From Paracoccus tibetensis (lineage in GTDB: Bacteria > Pseudomonadota > Alphaproteobacteria > Rhodobacterales > Rhodobacteraceae), in assembly GCF_900102505.1 (NCBI RefSeq), contig NZ_FMVT01000001.1:248001-312000 (forward strand): 64,000 bases of DNA, read 5' to 3'. The position numbers and the translations under genes are program-made. Positions 52,373 to 61,144 of this stretch are shown here, in pieces (positions within the stretch are counted from its first letter, which is position 1; each line of letters begins with the position of its first letter). Under the pieces are notes generated by a model. That model was not told where the DNA came from. It saw only the letters and a program-made list of their open reading frames with translations, and searched no databases.

Positions 52373-54403
52373 ATGCCGATGAACCAAGAGCTGACCCGCT
52401 GGACCGGCCCCGAGGGGCTGCCCCGCTTCGACCGCATCGCGGACACCGACTTCGCCCCCGCCTTCGAGCAGGAGCTGGCCGCCGCCCTCGCCGCCGTCGA
52501 GGCCATCGCCGCCAATCCCGCCCCTGCGAGCTTCGAGAACACGGTCGCGGCGATGGAGCTGGTCGACGAGGGCCTGAACCGCCTGCTGGCGGTCTTCTAC
52601 ACCCTCGCGGCGGTGGATTCGAACGAGGCGCGGCAGGCGCTGCAGCGCGACTTCGCCCCGAAGCTGGCCGATTACGGCAGCCGCACCGGCATGGACCCGC
52701 GCCTGCACGCCCGCGTCAGCGCCATCGCGGCCGAAGCGGATGCGCTGCCGCCCGAGGATGCGCGGCTGACTCGGCTGATGCTGCGCGACCTGACGCGGGC
52801 CGGGGCGGGCCTCGGCGAGGCCGCGCGGGCGCGGCTGGCCGAGATCCGCAGCCGCATGGCGGTCCTGACGACGCAGTTTACCCAGAACGTGCTCGCGGAC
52901 GAGCGGGATTTCGTCATGCCGGTCGCGGACGATCAGCTGGCCGGCCTGCCGGACTGGCTGCGCGCCGCGATGCGCGCGGCGGCGGCCGAACGGGACATGG
53001 CGGGCCAGGTCGTGACGCTGAACCGCTCGCTGATCGTGCCGTTCCTGGAACATGCCAGCGAGCGGGCGCTGCGCGAGACGGCCTTCCGCGCCTTCACCGC
53101 CCGCGGCTCGGGTGCGGGCGCGGGGGGCGAGGCGACGAACAACCTGCCGCTGGTGGCCGAGATCCTGTCCCTGCGGCACGAGCGGGCGGCGCTGCTCGGC
53201 TATGCCGACTTCGCCGCCTGGAAGCTGGAGACGCAGATGGCCGGCAGCGCCGAGCGGGTGGAGGACCTGCTGACCGCGGTCTGGCGCCCGGCCCGCGCCC
53301 GCGCCGCCGAGGACGAGGCGAAGCTGACCCAGATGCTGCACGCGGACGGCGTCAACGGCGCGCTGGAGGCGTGGGACTGGCGCTACTATGCCGCGCGGCT
53401 CAAGCGCGAGACGCATGATCTGGACGAGGCGGCGGTCAAGCCCTACCTGACGCTGGAGGCGATGCTGGGCGCGGTCTTCGACGTTGCCCATCGCCTGTTC
53501 CGGCTGGACTTCGCGCCGCTTCAGGCGCCGCTCTGGGCGCCGGACGTGCGAGCCTGGCGGGTGACGCGGGACGGGCGGCTGATGGCGATCTTCGTCGGCG
53601 ACTTCTTCGCGCGGCCGGGCAAGCGCTCGGGCGCCTGGTGCTCGGCCCTGCAGATGCAGCACAAGATGGGCGATGGCCAGCGGCCCATCGTGGTGAATGT
53701 CTGCAACTTCACCCCGCCCGAGGCTCCCGGCGCGCCGGCCTTCCTGTCCTGGGACGACGCGCGCACGCTGTTCCACGAGTTCGGCCATGCCAGCCACCAC
53801 ATCCTCTCCGAGGTGACCTGGCCCTCGATCTCGGGCACCTCGGTGGCGCAGGACTTCGTCGAGCTGCCGAGCCAGCTCTACGAGCACTGGCTGGAGCAGC
53901 CCGCCGTGCTGGACGCCCATGCCCGCCACCACGCGACGGGCGAGGTCCTTCCGGCCAGCTTGCGCGACCGGCTTCTGGCGGCGGGCAAGGCGGATGCCGG
54001 CTTCTCGACGGTCGAGTATCTGGAGAGCGCGCTGGTGGACCTGGACTTCCACCGCGGCGCGCCGCCCGCCGATCCGCTGGCGCGGCAGGGCGAGGTGCTG
54101 GCCGGTCTGGGCGCGCCGGAGGCGATCCCGATGCGCCATGCGACGCCGCATTTCGCCCATGTCTTCGCCGGCGACAGCTATGCGGCGGGCTATTACAGCT
54201 ACATGTGGTCCGAGGTGATGGACGCCGACGCCTTCGCCGCCTTCGAGGAGGCGGGCGACATCTTCGACCCGAACGTGGCGCGGCGGCTGGAGGAGACGAT
54301 CCTCTCGCGCGGCGGCACCGCGCCGGCTGAGGAGCTGTGGATGGCCTTTCGCGGGCGGATGCCGGGGGTCGAGCCGCTGCTCAGGGGGCGGGGACTGGCC
54401 TGA
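52373..54403 (+). CDS. M3 family oligopeptidase (Dcp/PrlC type)
   Basis: Zinc metallopeptidase of 676 residues. The thimet-type zinc motif is LFHEFGHASHH near residues 466-476, with the downstream glutamate in VAQDFVELPSQLYEHW. The C-terminal YAAGYYSYMWSEVMDADAFA is characteristic of the family. There is no signal peptide, so it is a cytosolic peptidase; dipeptidyl carboxypeptidase and oligopeptidase A are the two options, and relatives in this group are often labelled Dcp. AAAGGAG precedes the ATG at 52373. It is followed by an 80-base gap and a convergent gene. Confidence 0.95.
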   Translation: MPMNQELTRWTGPEGLPRFDRIADTDFAPAFEQELAAALAAVEAIAANPAPASFENTVAAMELVDEGLNRLLAVFYTLAAVDSNEARQALQRDFAPKLADYGSRTGMDPRLHARVSAIAAEADALPPEDARLTRLMLRDLTRAGAGLGEAARARLAEIRSRMAVLTTQFTQNVLADERDFVMPVADDQLAGLPDWLRAAMRAAAAERDMAGQVVTLNRSLIVPFLEHASERALRETAFRAFTARGSGAGAGGEATNNLPLVAEILSLRHERAALLGYADFAAWKLETQMAGSAERVEDLLTAVWRPARARAAEDEAKLTQMLHADGVNGALEAWDWRYYAARLKRETHDLDEAAVKPYLTLEAMLGAVFDVAHRLFRLDFAPLQAPLWAPDVRAWRVTRDGRLMAIFVGDFFARPGKRSGAWCSALQMQHKMGDGQRPIVVNVCNFTPPEAPGAPAFLSWDDARTLFHEFGHASHHILSEVTWPSISGTSVAQDFVELPSQLYEHWLEQPAVLDAHARHHATGEVLPASLRDRLLAAGKADAGFSTVEYLESALVDLDFHRGAPPADPLARQGEVLAGLGAPEAIPMRHATPHFAHVFAGDSYAAGYYSYMWSEVMDADAFAAFEEAGDIFDPNVARRLEETILSRGGTAPAEELWMAFRGRMPGVEPLLRGRGLA

Positions 54404-54482
54404 GGGCGCAGCGGGGGGCGCTGCCCCCCGTCCCGTGCCGGGACTCCCCCCGGGATACTTGTGGCACAGAAGATGAGGCGGT

Positions 54483-55091
54483 TCAGTCGCGGGTCTCGCC
54501 CGGATCGACGCCCCAGATGGTCGCTTTCGGCACCCACCCGCGCTGGCCGCCGCCCGAGACGCGGCACCAGTCCGGGTTGCACTCGCCAAGGCGCAGGATG
54601 GCGCCGGCCTCGGCGCGGGCGACGACTTCGGCATTCTCGGTGGGACGGGTCCTCAGCTCGAGCATGTCCTGGGTGACGAGGGCGGTGCGCACGCCCGAGA
54701 GGAGCGCGTAGTGAACCCATCCGCCGGCGCCGTCCCGATCCTCGACCCGGCGCCAGTGGCCGAACTCGGCGGTGACGCGCAGGGGCATGCCGGCATGGCG
54801 GAAGACCCAATCGATGCGGTGCGAAAGGCTGGGGCCGCGGCGGGCGTTGCCCTCGTTGCCCTTCAGGCTGACATAGCGCGGCAGCGGCAGGTTGGTGACC
54901 GCGCCCCGCTGCGTGCCGGGACCCGCGGACTGCGCCAGCACGAGGGGCACCAAGGCTTCGGGCAGCTGCGACGGGGCGACGGGCGCGGCATCGGCGGCGG
55001 GGGCCGCGAGGAGGAGCGCGAGGCCCAGCATCATCGCCCGCGCACCGGCCCGAGTACCGGCCCGAGTACCGGCCAGCCGCCGTCGGTTCAT
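54483..55091 (-). CDS. Secreted SH3-like domain protein
   Basis: A 202-residue protein with a signal peptide whose n-region is RTRAG-like and repeat-encoded, followed by MMLGLALLLAAPAADAA. The mature part has bacterial SH3-type strands: LPRYVSLKGNEGNARRGPSL, RVTAEFGHWRRVEDRDGAGG, LELRTRPTENAEVVARAEAG and LGECNPDWCRVSGGGQRGWV. The latter holds a cysteine pair that may form a disulfide. Such SH3 proteins usually bind cell wall. The start at 55091 is preferred; 55112 is an alternative. It diverges from the dehydrogenase gene across 163 bases. Confidence 0.87.
   Translation of the reverse strand: MNRRRLAGTRAGTRAGARAMMLGLALLLAAPAADAAPVAPSQLPEALVPLVLAQSAGPGTQRGAVTNLPLPRYVSLKGNEGNARRGPSLSHRIDWVFRHAGMPLRVTAEFGHWRRVEDRDGAGGWVHYALLSGVRTALVTQDMLELRTRPTENAEVVARAEAGAILRLGECNPDWCRVSGGGQRGWVPKATIWGVDPGETRD
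55044..55067 (-). repeat. Tandem 12-base repeat in the signal-peptide region
   Basis: ACCGGCCCGAGT (plus-strand orientation) occurs twice in direct tandem (55044-55055, 55056-55067) with a partial third copy. It adds in-frame repeats of Gly-Thr-Arg-Ala in the n-region of the downstream signal peptide. Probably slippage-generated. Confidence 0.9.
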
Positions 55092-55254
55092 CGTCTCGCC
55101 CTGCTGCGTCATCTGCCGTCCGATCCTGCATCTCCGGCGTGTAGGCCGGTCCCTCCCGGGGTCTTGTGCCTGCCCCGTGCCCGAGGCACTTTGCCAAATG
55201 CCGCCGGGCATGGGAAGGGTGCGCCCGACACGGTTGCGCGAACGCGAGGTGAGA

Positions 55255-56265
55255 ATGCCGAACAGCCCGACACTGTTTCCCGCCGGCCACAGGCCGCGCG
55301 TCGCGCTGACCCGGCGGCTGCCCGAGGAGGTCGAGCGGCGCATGGCGGAGCTGTTCGACCTGGCGCCGCGCGGCGAGGACACGCGGCTAAAGCCCGGCGA
55401 GATGGTCGCGCTGATGCAGGCGAGCGACGTGCTGGTGCCGACGGTGACCGACCGGATCGACGCGGCGATGATGGCGGATGCCGGCGACCGGCTGCGACTG
55501 ATCGCCAATTACGGCGCCGGGATCGATCACATCGACGTCGAGGCAGCGCGCGCCCGCGGCATTGCCGTCACCAACACGCCGGGCGTGATGACCGAGGACA
55601 CGGCGGACATGGCGCTGGCCCTGATCTTGGCCGTCGCCCGCCGCATCCCCGAGGGCCTGGCCGAGATGCAGGCCGGCAACTGGAACGGCTGGTCGCCCAC
55701 CGCGCTTCTGGGCCGCCGCATCGGCGGGCGGCAGCTGGGCATCCTGGGGATGGGCCGCATCGGGCAGGCCGTGGCGCGGCGCGCGCGGGCCTTCGGGATG
55801 AGCGTGCATTACCACAACCGCCGGCGCCTGCGCCCCGAGATCGAGGAGGAGCTGGGCGCGACCTGGTGGGACAGCCTCGACCGGATGCTGGGCCATGTCG
55901 ACATCGTCAGCGTGAACGCGCCGCACACGCCCTCGACCTATCACCTCCTGAACGCGCGGCGGCTGAAGCTGATGAAGCCGACCTCGGTTGTGGTCAACAC
56001 CTCGCGCGGGGAGGTGATCGACGAGAATGCGCTGACGCGGATGCTGCGCGCGGGCGAGATCGCCGGCGCCGGCCTCGATGTCTTCGAGCGTGGGCACGAG
56101 ATCAACCCGCGCCTGCGCGCCCTGCCGAACGTGGTGCTGCTGCCGCATATGGGCAGTGCGACCGTCGAGGGGCGGCTGGAGATGGGGGAGAAGGCGATCA
56201 TCAACATCCGCACCTGGGCCGACGGGCATCGGCCGCCCGACCTCGTCCTGCCGTCGATGCTGTGA
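55255..56265 (+). CDS. D-isomer-specific 2-hydroxyacid dehydrogenase
   Basis: NAD(P)-dependent dehydrogenase of 336 residues, of the glyoxylate/hydroxypyruvate and D-lactate group. The dinucleotide motif is GILGMGRIGQAVARRA. The catalytic Arg is in VNTSRGEVIDE, the Glu in RGHEINP and the His in LLPHMGSAT. The presence of NYGAGIDHIDVEAARARGI supports a hydroxyacid rather than a formate dehydrogenase. GAGGTGAG stands just before the ATG at 55255. It is co-translated with an MFS transporter gene (ATG overlapping TGA at 56265), so the pair may import and oxidise one hydroxyacid; substrate unknown. Confidence 0.92.
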   Translation: MPNSPTLFPAGHRPRVALTRRLPEEVERRMAELFDLAPRGEDTRLKPGEMVALMQASDVLVPTVTDRIDAAMMADAGDRLRLIANYGAGIDHIDVEAARARGIAVTNTPGVMTEDTADMALALILAVARRIPEGLAEMQAGNWNGWSPTALLGRRIGGRQLGILGMGRIGQAVARRARAFGMSVHYHNRRRLRPEIEEELGATWWDSLDRMLGHVDIVSVNAPHTPSTYHLLNARRLKLMKPTSVVVNTSRGEVIDENALTRMLRAGEIAGAGLDVFERGHEINPRLRALPNVVLLPHMGSATVEGRLEMGEKAIINIRTWADGHRPPDLVLPSML

Positions 56266-57410
56266 TGGCGCCTGTCTCGACGCGCGCCGCGATCTCGGCG
56301 CTGTTCTTCGTCAACGGGCTCTTGGTCGGAAGCTGGGCGCCCAAGATCCCGGCACTGATGGCGCGGCACGGCTTCACCGAGGCCACGGCCGGCGTGCTGG
56401 TGCTGCTGCTGGGGCTGGGCTCGCTCTGCGTGATGCCGCTTTTCGGGGCGATGGTGGCGCGGGCGGGCTCGGCGCGGGCGGTGCGGCTGGCCGCCTGGCT
56501 GCTGGCCTCGGGCCTTGTCTGGATCACGCTCGCGCCCGAGCTGCTGAGCCTGGGGCTGGCGGTGCTGGCCTTCGGCGGGCTGGTCGGCGGGATGGACGTC
56601 GCCATGAACGCCAACGCGGTCGCGGTCGAGCGCTCGCTGGGCCGGGCGATCATGTCCTCGTGCCACGGGTTCTGGAGCCTTGGCGCCTTCGCGGGCGCGG
56701 GCGCCGGCGGCATCGCGATACAGGGGTTCGGCGAGCTTCCTCATGCGCTTGCGGTCACTGTCCTCTTTGCCGCGGTGCTGCTGGCGGTGGCGCCGCGGCT
56801 GCTGGCCGACGGGCCGGCGCCGGGGGCGGCGCGGGTGCCGCTGCGGCTGCCACGCACGCCGTTGCCCTATCTGATCGGGCTGATGGCGCTGGCCTCGATG
56901 ATCCCGGAGGGCGCGATCCTCGACTGGGCGGCGGTCTATCTGGAGCGCGAGATGGGCGCCTCGCTGGCGCTGGCGGGCTGGGGCTTTGCGGCCTGCGCGG
57001 GGGCGATGGCGGTGATGCGGTTCCTCGGCGACCGGCTGCGGCGGCGCTTCGGGGCGGTGCGGACGCTGCGCGTCAGCACGCTTCTGGCGATGGCGGGGCT
57101 GGTCGTCGCGGGGCTGGCCGAGGGGCCGGTGCCCGCGATCGCCGGCTTCGCGCTGGCTGGCCTCGGGATCGCGAACATGGTGCCGATCGCCTTCTCGGCG
57201 GCCGGGAACGTGCCGGGGCTGGCGGCGGGGATGGGGCTCTCGGTCGTGACGATGATGGGTTATTCGGGCATCCTTCTGGCGCCGGGCGGGATCGGCTGGC
57301 TGGCCGAGCGGATGAGCCTCGGGACGATCTACATCGCGCTTGGGCTTCTGCTGCTGGTGCCGCTGCTCTTGTCGCGGCTGGCGCGCACGGCGGACTTCGA
57401 GGCGCCCTGA
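56265..57410 (+). CDS. MFS transporter
   Basis: A 381-residue major facilitator protein with about 12 helices. It starts MAPVSTRAAISALFFVNGLL and contains the RAGSARAVRLAAWLLASG loop and FGGLVGGMDVAMNANAVAVE, a pattern seen in YbjJ-like members. The start overlaps the dehydrogenase stop by one base. A strong hairpin without a U-run follows at 57413-57442. The substrate is unknown; pairing with a 2-hydroxyacid dehydrogenase suggests an organic acid. Confidence 0.9.
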   Translation: MAPVSTRAAISALFFVNGLLVGSWAPKIPALMARHGFTEATAGVLVLLLGLGSLCVMPLFGAMVARAGSARAVRLAAWLLASGLVWITLAPELLSLGLAVLAFGGLVGGMDVAMNANAVAVERSLGRAIMSSCHGFWSLGAFAGAGAGGIAIQGFGELPHALAVTVLFAAVLLAVAPRLLADGPAPGAARVPLRLPRTPLPYLIGLMALASMIPEGAILDWAAVYLEREMGASLALAGWGFAACAGAMAVMRFLGDRLRRRFGAVRTLRVSTLLAMAGLVVAGLAEGPVPAIAGFALAGLGIANMVPIAFSAAGNVPGLAAGMGLSVVTMMGYSGILLAPGGIGWLAERMSLGTIYIALGLLLLVPLLLSRLARTADFEAP

Positions 57411-57412
57411 CA

Positions 57413-57442
57413 CCCGCGCAACGCCGGCGCACGTTGCGCGGG
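57413..57442. terminator. Strong hairpin after the MFS gene
   Basis: CCCGCGCAACG (57413-57423) and CGTTGCGCGGG (57432-57442) form a perfect 11-base stem with an 8-base loop, 2 bases past the MFS stop. No T-run follows on either strand, so it may act with Rho or only protect the transcript end. Confidence 0.5.
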
Positions 57443-57517
57443 CGGTGACGCGCAACGGCGGCGGGGCCGGGTGCCGCGGCGCGGCCAGCATTTGCTGGAG
57501 AAGCGGGCGCACGGGGC

Positions 57518-57561
57518 GTGCACCCCATGTGCACCGGACGTGCACCGGATGTGCACCGCTT
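57518..57561. repeat. Four 11-base direct repeats
   Basis: GTGCACCCCAT, GTGCACCGGAC, GTGCACCGGAT and GTGCACCGCTT stand head to tail, one helical turn apart, each containing the palindrome GTGCAC. They sit in the 230-base non-coding stretch between the MFS gene and panB, 80 bases past the panB stop. Apart from these and the hairpin I see nothing else in that gap. Confidence 0.8.
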
Positions 57562-57640
57562 GCGGGCGTTGCGCGACGGCCCTGACGGGTTGCAGAGACA
57601 GCGCGGGGCGCCGCGATGGCAGGCGGTAATCGGCAGCGGC

Positions 57641-58498
57641 TCAGCGGTAGACGTGGTCCTCGGCCGGGAAGCTGCGGTCGCGCACGGCCGCGGCATAGGC
57701 GGCGATGGCGGCATCCGCATCCGCCGCGAGGTCGCCGAACTTGCGCACGAAGCGCGGGACCCGCCCGGTCAGGCCCAGCATGTCGTCAAGAACGAGGATC
57801 TGCCCGTCGCAGCGCGCCGAGGCGCCGATGCCGATGGTCGGGATCGTCACGCTGTCGGTGATGCGGTCGGCCAGCGCCTGCGTCACCCCCTCGACCACCA
57901 GCGCGAAGGCGCCGGCCTCGGCCACGGCCTGCGCATCGGCCAAATGGGCCGGCCAGGTGCTTTCGTCGCGGCCCTGCGTCTTGAAGCCGCCCATCACGTT
58001 CGTCGCCTGCGGCGTCAGCCCGATATGGGCCATCACCGGGATGCCGCGCGAGGTGAGGAAGGCGATGGTCTCGGCCATCTGCGCGCCGCCTTCCAGCTTG
58101 ACGGCGGCGCAGCCCGTTTCGGCCATGACCCGGGCGGCGTTGCGGAAGGCCTGCGCGGGGCTTTCCTCGTAGCTGCCGAAGGGCATGTCGATGACCACCA
58201 GCGCGCGGGACGAGCCGCGCATGACCGCCTGCCCGTGCAGGATCATCATCTCCAGCGTCACCCCGAGGGTCGAGGGCATGCCGTGCACCACCATCCCGAG
58301 GCTGTCGCCCACCAGGATCAGGTCGGCATGGGCATCGACCAGCGCGGCCATCGGCGCGGTGTAGGCGGTCAGGGCGACGATCGGCTCGGCGGCCGGCTTG
58401 ACGGCGGACTGGGCAGCGGACTGGGCAGCGGGCTGGGCGCCCTTGCGCGCGGCGATCTGGGGGACGGTGATGCGCCGGATCGGGGCCTGGGCGGACAT
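57641..58498 (-). CDS. panB: 3-methyl-2-oxobutanoate hydroxymethyltransferase
   Basis: First committed step of pantothenate synthesis: adds hydroxymethyl from methylene-tetrahydrofolate to ketoisovalerate. The 285-residue protein has [40 protein letters not shown] and the metal and substrate residues in [19 protein letters not shown]. Compared with the usual [16 protein letters not shown] start, it carries an insert of about 15 residues rich in Ala and Gln (residues about 19-36), encoded by tandem 12-base repeats. The start follows the panC stop by 3 bases: panC-panB operon. Confidence 0.97.
   Translation of the reverse strand: MSAQAPIRRITVPQIAARKGAQPAAQSAAQSAVKPAAEPIVALTAYTAPMAALVDAHADLILVGDSLGMVVHGMPSTLGVTLEMMILHGQAVMRGSSRALVVIDMPFGSYEESPAQAFRNAARVMAETGCAAVKLEGGAQMAETIAFLTSRGIPVMAHIGLTPQATNVMGGFKTQGRDESTWPAHLADAQAVAEAGAFALVVEGVTQALADRITDSVTIPTIGIGASARCDGQILVLDDMLGLTGRVPRFVRKFGDLAADADAAIAAYAAAVRDRSFPAEDHVYR
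58404..58439 (-). repeat. Three 12-base repeats in the panB N-terminus
   Basis: GCGGACTGGGCA occurs twice and GCGGGCTGGGCG once, in tandem (plus-strand orientation). They encode the Ala-Gln-Ser-Ala type insert of PanB in frame. Confidence 0.9.
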
Positions 58499-58501
58499 GG
58501 G

Positions 58502-59374
58502 TTACTCCTCGGTCTGGGGCGGGGTGGCGGTGCGCTGGTCGATCAGCAGCACCTCGCCGAAGCGAACGGCCAGCAGGATGACCACCGGCCCGCAGATGGC
58601 GGCGATGCGCGACAGGTCGGCCGCGTCGCGGATGTCGATGCTGCGGACATGGGCGCGCGGCTCGGCCCGCAGCATGGCGCGGATCCCGGCGCGGACCTGC
58701 GCGAGCGGCGCGCCGGCCGCGATGCGCGCCTCGGCCGCGTCGAGCGCGCGGGCCAGGACCGGGGCGGCGGCGCGGTCCTCGGGCGTCAGGCGCTGGTTGC
58801 GCGAGGACATGGCGAGGCCGTCGGCCTCGCGCACCGTCGGGACGGGCAGGATCGTCACGGGGATGTCGAGATCGGCGACCATGCGGCGGATCAGGGTCAG
58901 CTGCTGGAAGTCCTTCTCGCCGAAGGCGGCCGCATCGGGCTGAACGATGTTGAAGAGCTTGGTGACGACGGTGGCGACGCCGCGGAAATGGCCGGGGCGC
59001 AGGCGGCCCATCAGCATCCGGCCGAGGCCCGCGACCTCGACATGGGTCTGCGCGCCGGGGCGGTAGATGTCGGTGACCTGCGGCAGGAAGACGGCGTCGC
59101 AGCCGGCGGCACGGAGCTTGGCGAGGTCCCCCGCCTCGTCGCGGGGATAGCGGGCGAGATCCTCGTTCGGGCCGAACTGCGTCGGGTTCACGAAGATCGA
59201 GGTGACGACGCGCCCGCCGCCCTCTGCGTCCAACCAGTCGCGGGCGCGGGCGATCAGCGTCAGGTGGCCGTCATGCAGCGCGCCCATCGTGGGGACCAGC
59301 GCGATCCGCTGCCCGGCGGCGCGAAAGGCGCGCGTGCCATCACGCATCTCTTGCGTGCTGCGGCAGATCTGCAT
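58502..59374 (-). CDS. panC: Pantothenate synthetase
   Basis: Joins pantoate and beta-alanine with ATP via pantoyl adenylate. The 290-residue protein has the HIGH-type motif VPTMGALHDGHL near residue 28, FVNPTQFGPNEDLARYPRD, FGEKDFQQL and SSRNQRLTPEDRA, all typical. The start at 59374 follows GGGGAG; a longer frame to 59470 runs through the upstream terminator and is rejected. First gene of panC-panB. Confidence 0.97.
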   Translation of the reverse strand: MQICRSTQEMRDGTRAFRAAGQRIALVPTMGALHDGHLTLIARARDWLDAEGGGRVVTSIFVNPTQFGPNEDLARYPRDEAGDLAKLRAAGCDAVFLPQVTDIYRPGAQTHVEVAGLGRMLMGRLRPGHFRGVATVVTKLFNIVQPDAAAFGEKDFQQLTLIRRMVADLDIPVTILPVPTVREADGLAMSSRNQRLTPEDRAAAPVLARALDAAEARIAAGAPLAQVRAGIRAMLRAEPRAHVRSIDIRDAADLSRIAAICGPVVILLAVRFGEVLLIDQRTATPPQTEE

Positions 59375-59468
59375 GGCTCCCCCCGGTCCTCGAACGTGGC
59401 GCAACCTAGCGGCGGGGGCGGGGCGGGGCAAGCGCGGCCGTGGCGGGCTGCCGCAGGGTCGGAAACGC

Positions 59469-59498
59469 AAAAGGCCGGACCCGAAGGTCCGGCCTTTT
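59469..59498 (-). terminator. Terminator of the tRNA-Gly gene
   Basis: On the minus strand, GGCCGGACC-TTCG-GGTCCGGCC followed by TTTT, with AAAA on the other side extending the stem to 13 pairs. The stable UUCG tetraloop and U-run make it a textbook Rho-independent terminator, 5 bases past the tRNA 3' end and 95 bases before panC. Confidence 0.92.
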
Positions 59499-59503
59499 GT
59501 GTC

Positions 59504-59578
59504 TGGAGCGGGCGATGAGATTCGAACTCACGACCCTAACCTTGGCAAGGTTATGCTCTACCCCTGAGCTACGCCCGC
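59504..59578 (-). tRNA. tRNA-Gly (anticodon GCC)
   Basis: A 75-base tRNA with encoded CCA. Acceptor stem GCGGGCG pairs with CGCCCGC and the discriminator is T. D-arm GTAGCTCAGGGGTAGAGC. The anticodon arm is AACCT-TGCCAA-GGTT with GCC at the anticodon. The T-arm carries GTTCGAATC. The glycine anticodon GCC reads GGC and GGU, the commonest Gly codons in this DNA. Confidence 0.97.
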
Positions 59579-59736
59579 ATCCGTTCCCGTCAGCGGCTGG
59601 CCGCCTTCGGTGAGCGGTGATTTACGGAAGGCCGCGGGGGGGTGCAAGGGCAAAATCGCGCATCGCCCGAAATTTTTGCGGCTTGATCGTAGCGCCGGGC
59701 CGGGCACAACCTGCGGCCATCACGAGGGGGGCGCGG

Positions 59737-60765
59737 ATGCGGTCGAGCGAGGAGGCGAGCGGGTTCGTTCGCGCAGGACTGGCGGCAGGCGAGGCGCCCG
59801 AGGCGCTGGAGGCGGCGCTGGTCGCGGCGGGCTGGAGCGGGCGCGAGGCGGCGGCGGCGCTGGCGCGCTGGCAGGCGCGGCCGGGGCTGCAGCCGGTGCC
59901 GCGGCCCGAGGCGCGGCTGCCCGCGCGCGAGGCGCTGGTGCAGGGCCTCGGCTTCGTCGCGCTGGCGGTGATCGCCTGGCACGCGGTCGGGATCGGCTTC
60001 CTCCTGGCCGAGCGGCTGGTGCCGCTGCCGGGCGAGGGGCCGGCCTGGCGCGGCGCGGCGCGCTGGCCGGTGGCGATGCTGGTCGCCTTCCTGCCGATCA
60101 TGGTCGCGGTGCGGCTGCGCAAGGGCGAGGGCGCCACGACGCCGCGCCGGTGGGCGGCGGCGGCGTCGGGGCTGGTGGCGGCGCTGGTGCTGGTCGGCAG
60201 CCTCGCCTCGGCGGTCCATGCGGGGCTGTCGGGCGATCTGACGGCGCGGTTCGGGTTGAAGCTGGCGGCGGTCGTCGGCATGGCCGCGCTGGTCTACGCC
60301 GCCTACCGGGCCGAGCTGGCGGGCCCGGCGGCGGGCCGGCGGGCGATGCTGGGTATCGCGGCGGTCGCGCTGGCGGCCATCGGCGCGGGGCTGTGGCTCA
60401 GCGGCGGCCCGGCGCGGGGCCAGGCCGAGCGGCGCGACGAGGTGCGGGCCGCCGATCTGGCCGCGCTGGCCGCGCAGGCGCAATGCCTTGCCGCCGAGGG
60501 CCGGAACGTGCCGCCGCTCGGCCCCTCGGAGGCATGTCCGGGACAGCCGCGCCTGGCCGATCCCGCGACCGGTGCCCCCTATCTGCTGGAGCCGGTCGCG
60601 GGCGGGCGGCTGCGGCTCTGCGCGCCGCGCGAGACCGAGGCGCCTTGGGCGGACGATCCGGGCCGGCCGGGCTGCATCCTGACCGATCTGCGCCCGCCGC
60701 AGGATCGTCCCGCGCCGCCCGGCCCCTCGCTGGTGCCGCCGTCGGGCGGGATCCTGTCCGACTAG
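59737..60765 (+). CDS. Hypothetical multi-pass membrane protein
   Basis: A 342-residue protein. Residues 1-65 are soluble and resemble a small helical domain (SGFVRAGLAAGEAPEALEAA). About five hydrophobic helices follow (residues 70-235). The C-terminal part of about 105 residues is periplasmic or cytosolic, Pro/Arg-rich, with four cysteines (AQCLA, EACPG, RLCAP, PGCIL) that might pair. I do not recognise a named family beyond a loose resemblance to membrane proteins annotated with DUF5671-type helices. It is convergent with the next gene across 3 bases and follows the tRNA gene divergently. Confidence 0.75.
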   Translation: MRSSEEASGFVRAGLAAGEAPEALEAALVAAGWSGREAAAALARWQARPGLQPVPRPEARLPAREALVQGLGFVALAVIAWHAVGIGFLLAERLVPLPGEGPAWRGAARWPVAMLVAFLPIMVAVRLRKGEGATTPRRWAAAASGLVAALVLVGSLASAVHAGLSGDLTARFGLKLAAVVGMAALVYAAYRAELAGPAAGRRAMLGIAAVALAAIGAGLWLSGGPARGQAERRDEVRAADLAALAAQAQCLAAEGRNVPPLGPSEACPGQPRLADPATGAPYLLEPVAGGRLRLCAPRETEAPWADDPGRPGCILTDLRPPQDRPAPPGPSLVPPSGGILSD

Positions 60766-60768
60766 GCG

Positions 60769-61134
60769 CTAGCCGCGGCCGAGGCGGCCGAGATGCGTGT
60801 CCGCAAAGGCGGTCGGGTGCTTCAGCCCGTAGCCGAGCGCGCGGTCGCCGCCGACATGGGCCAGCCACAGCGCCCCCGCCGCGATCAGCGCCGGGCTGCC
60901 GGCCAGAAGCCCCAACAGCGCCAGCACCAGGCCGCCGGCATAGAGATGGACCGCGTTGTAGAGCTGCGCGCCGATGCGCGGGCCGGCCAGGTAGCCCACG
61001 GCCGCGAGGTCCGGCGCGAGCAGCGCCAGCGGCCAGAGCCAGAGCGGCCAGCCCGGCTGCATCACCCCGGCCAGCGCCAGGGCGACGACGGCGATGAGGC
61101 CGCCCTCGATCCGCTGCCAGGTGATGACGCTCAT
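60769..61134 (-). CDS. DUF4260-family membrane protein
   Basis: A 121-residue inner-membrane protein with about four helices. Its C-terminus, HVGGDRALGYGLKHPTAFAD followed by THLGRLGR, and an N-terminal RIEGG are the signature I know as DUF4260. The conserved His and Asp residues in that tail suggest a reactive role, but function is unknown. It starts 10 bases downstream of uvrA and is probably on its transcript. Confidence 0.88.
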   Translation of the reverse strand: MSVITWQRIEGGLIAVVALALAGVMQPGWPLWLWPLALLAPDLAAVGYLAGPRIGAQLYNAVHLYAGGLVLALLGLLAGSPALIAAGALWLAHVGGDRALGYGLKHPTAFADTHLGRLGRG

Positions 61135-61144
61135 GCCGGGCGCG

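Noticed and set aside
53052-53273. Small overlapping frames inside the M3 peptidase gene
   Set aside because: They have no ribosome site or conserved pattern and lie within an intact conserved domain.
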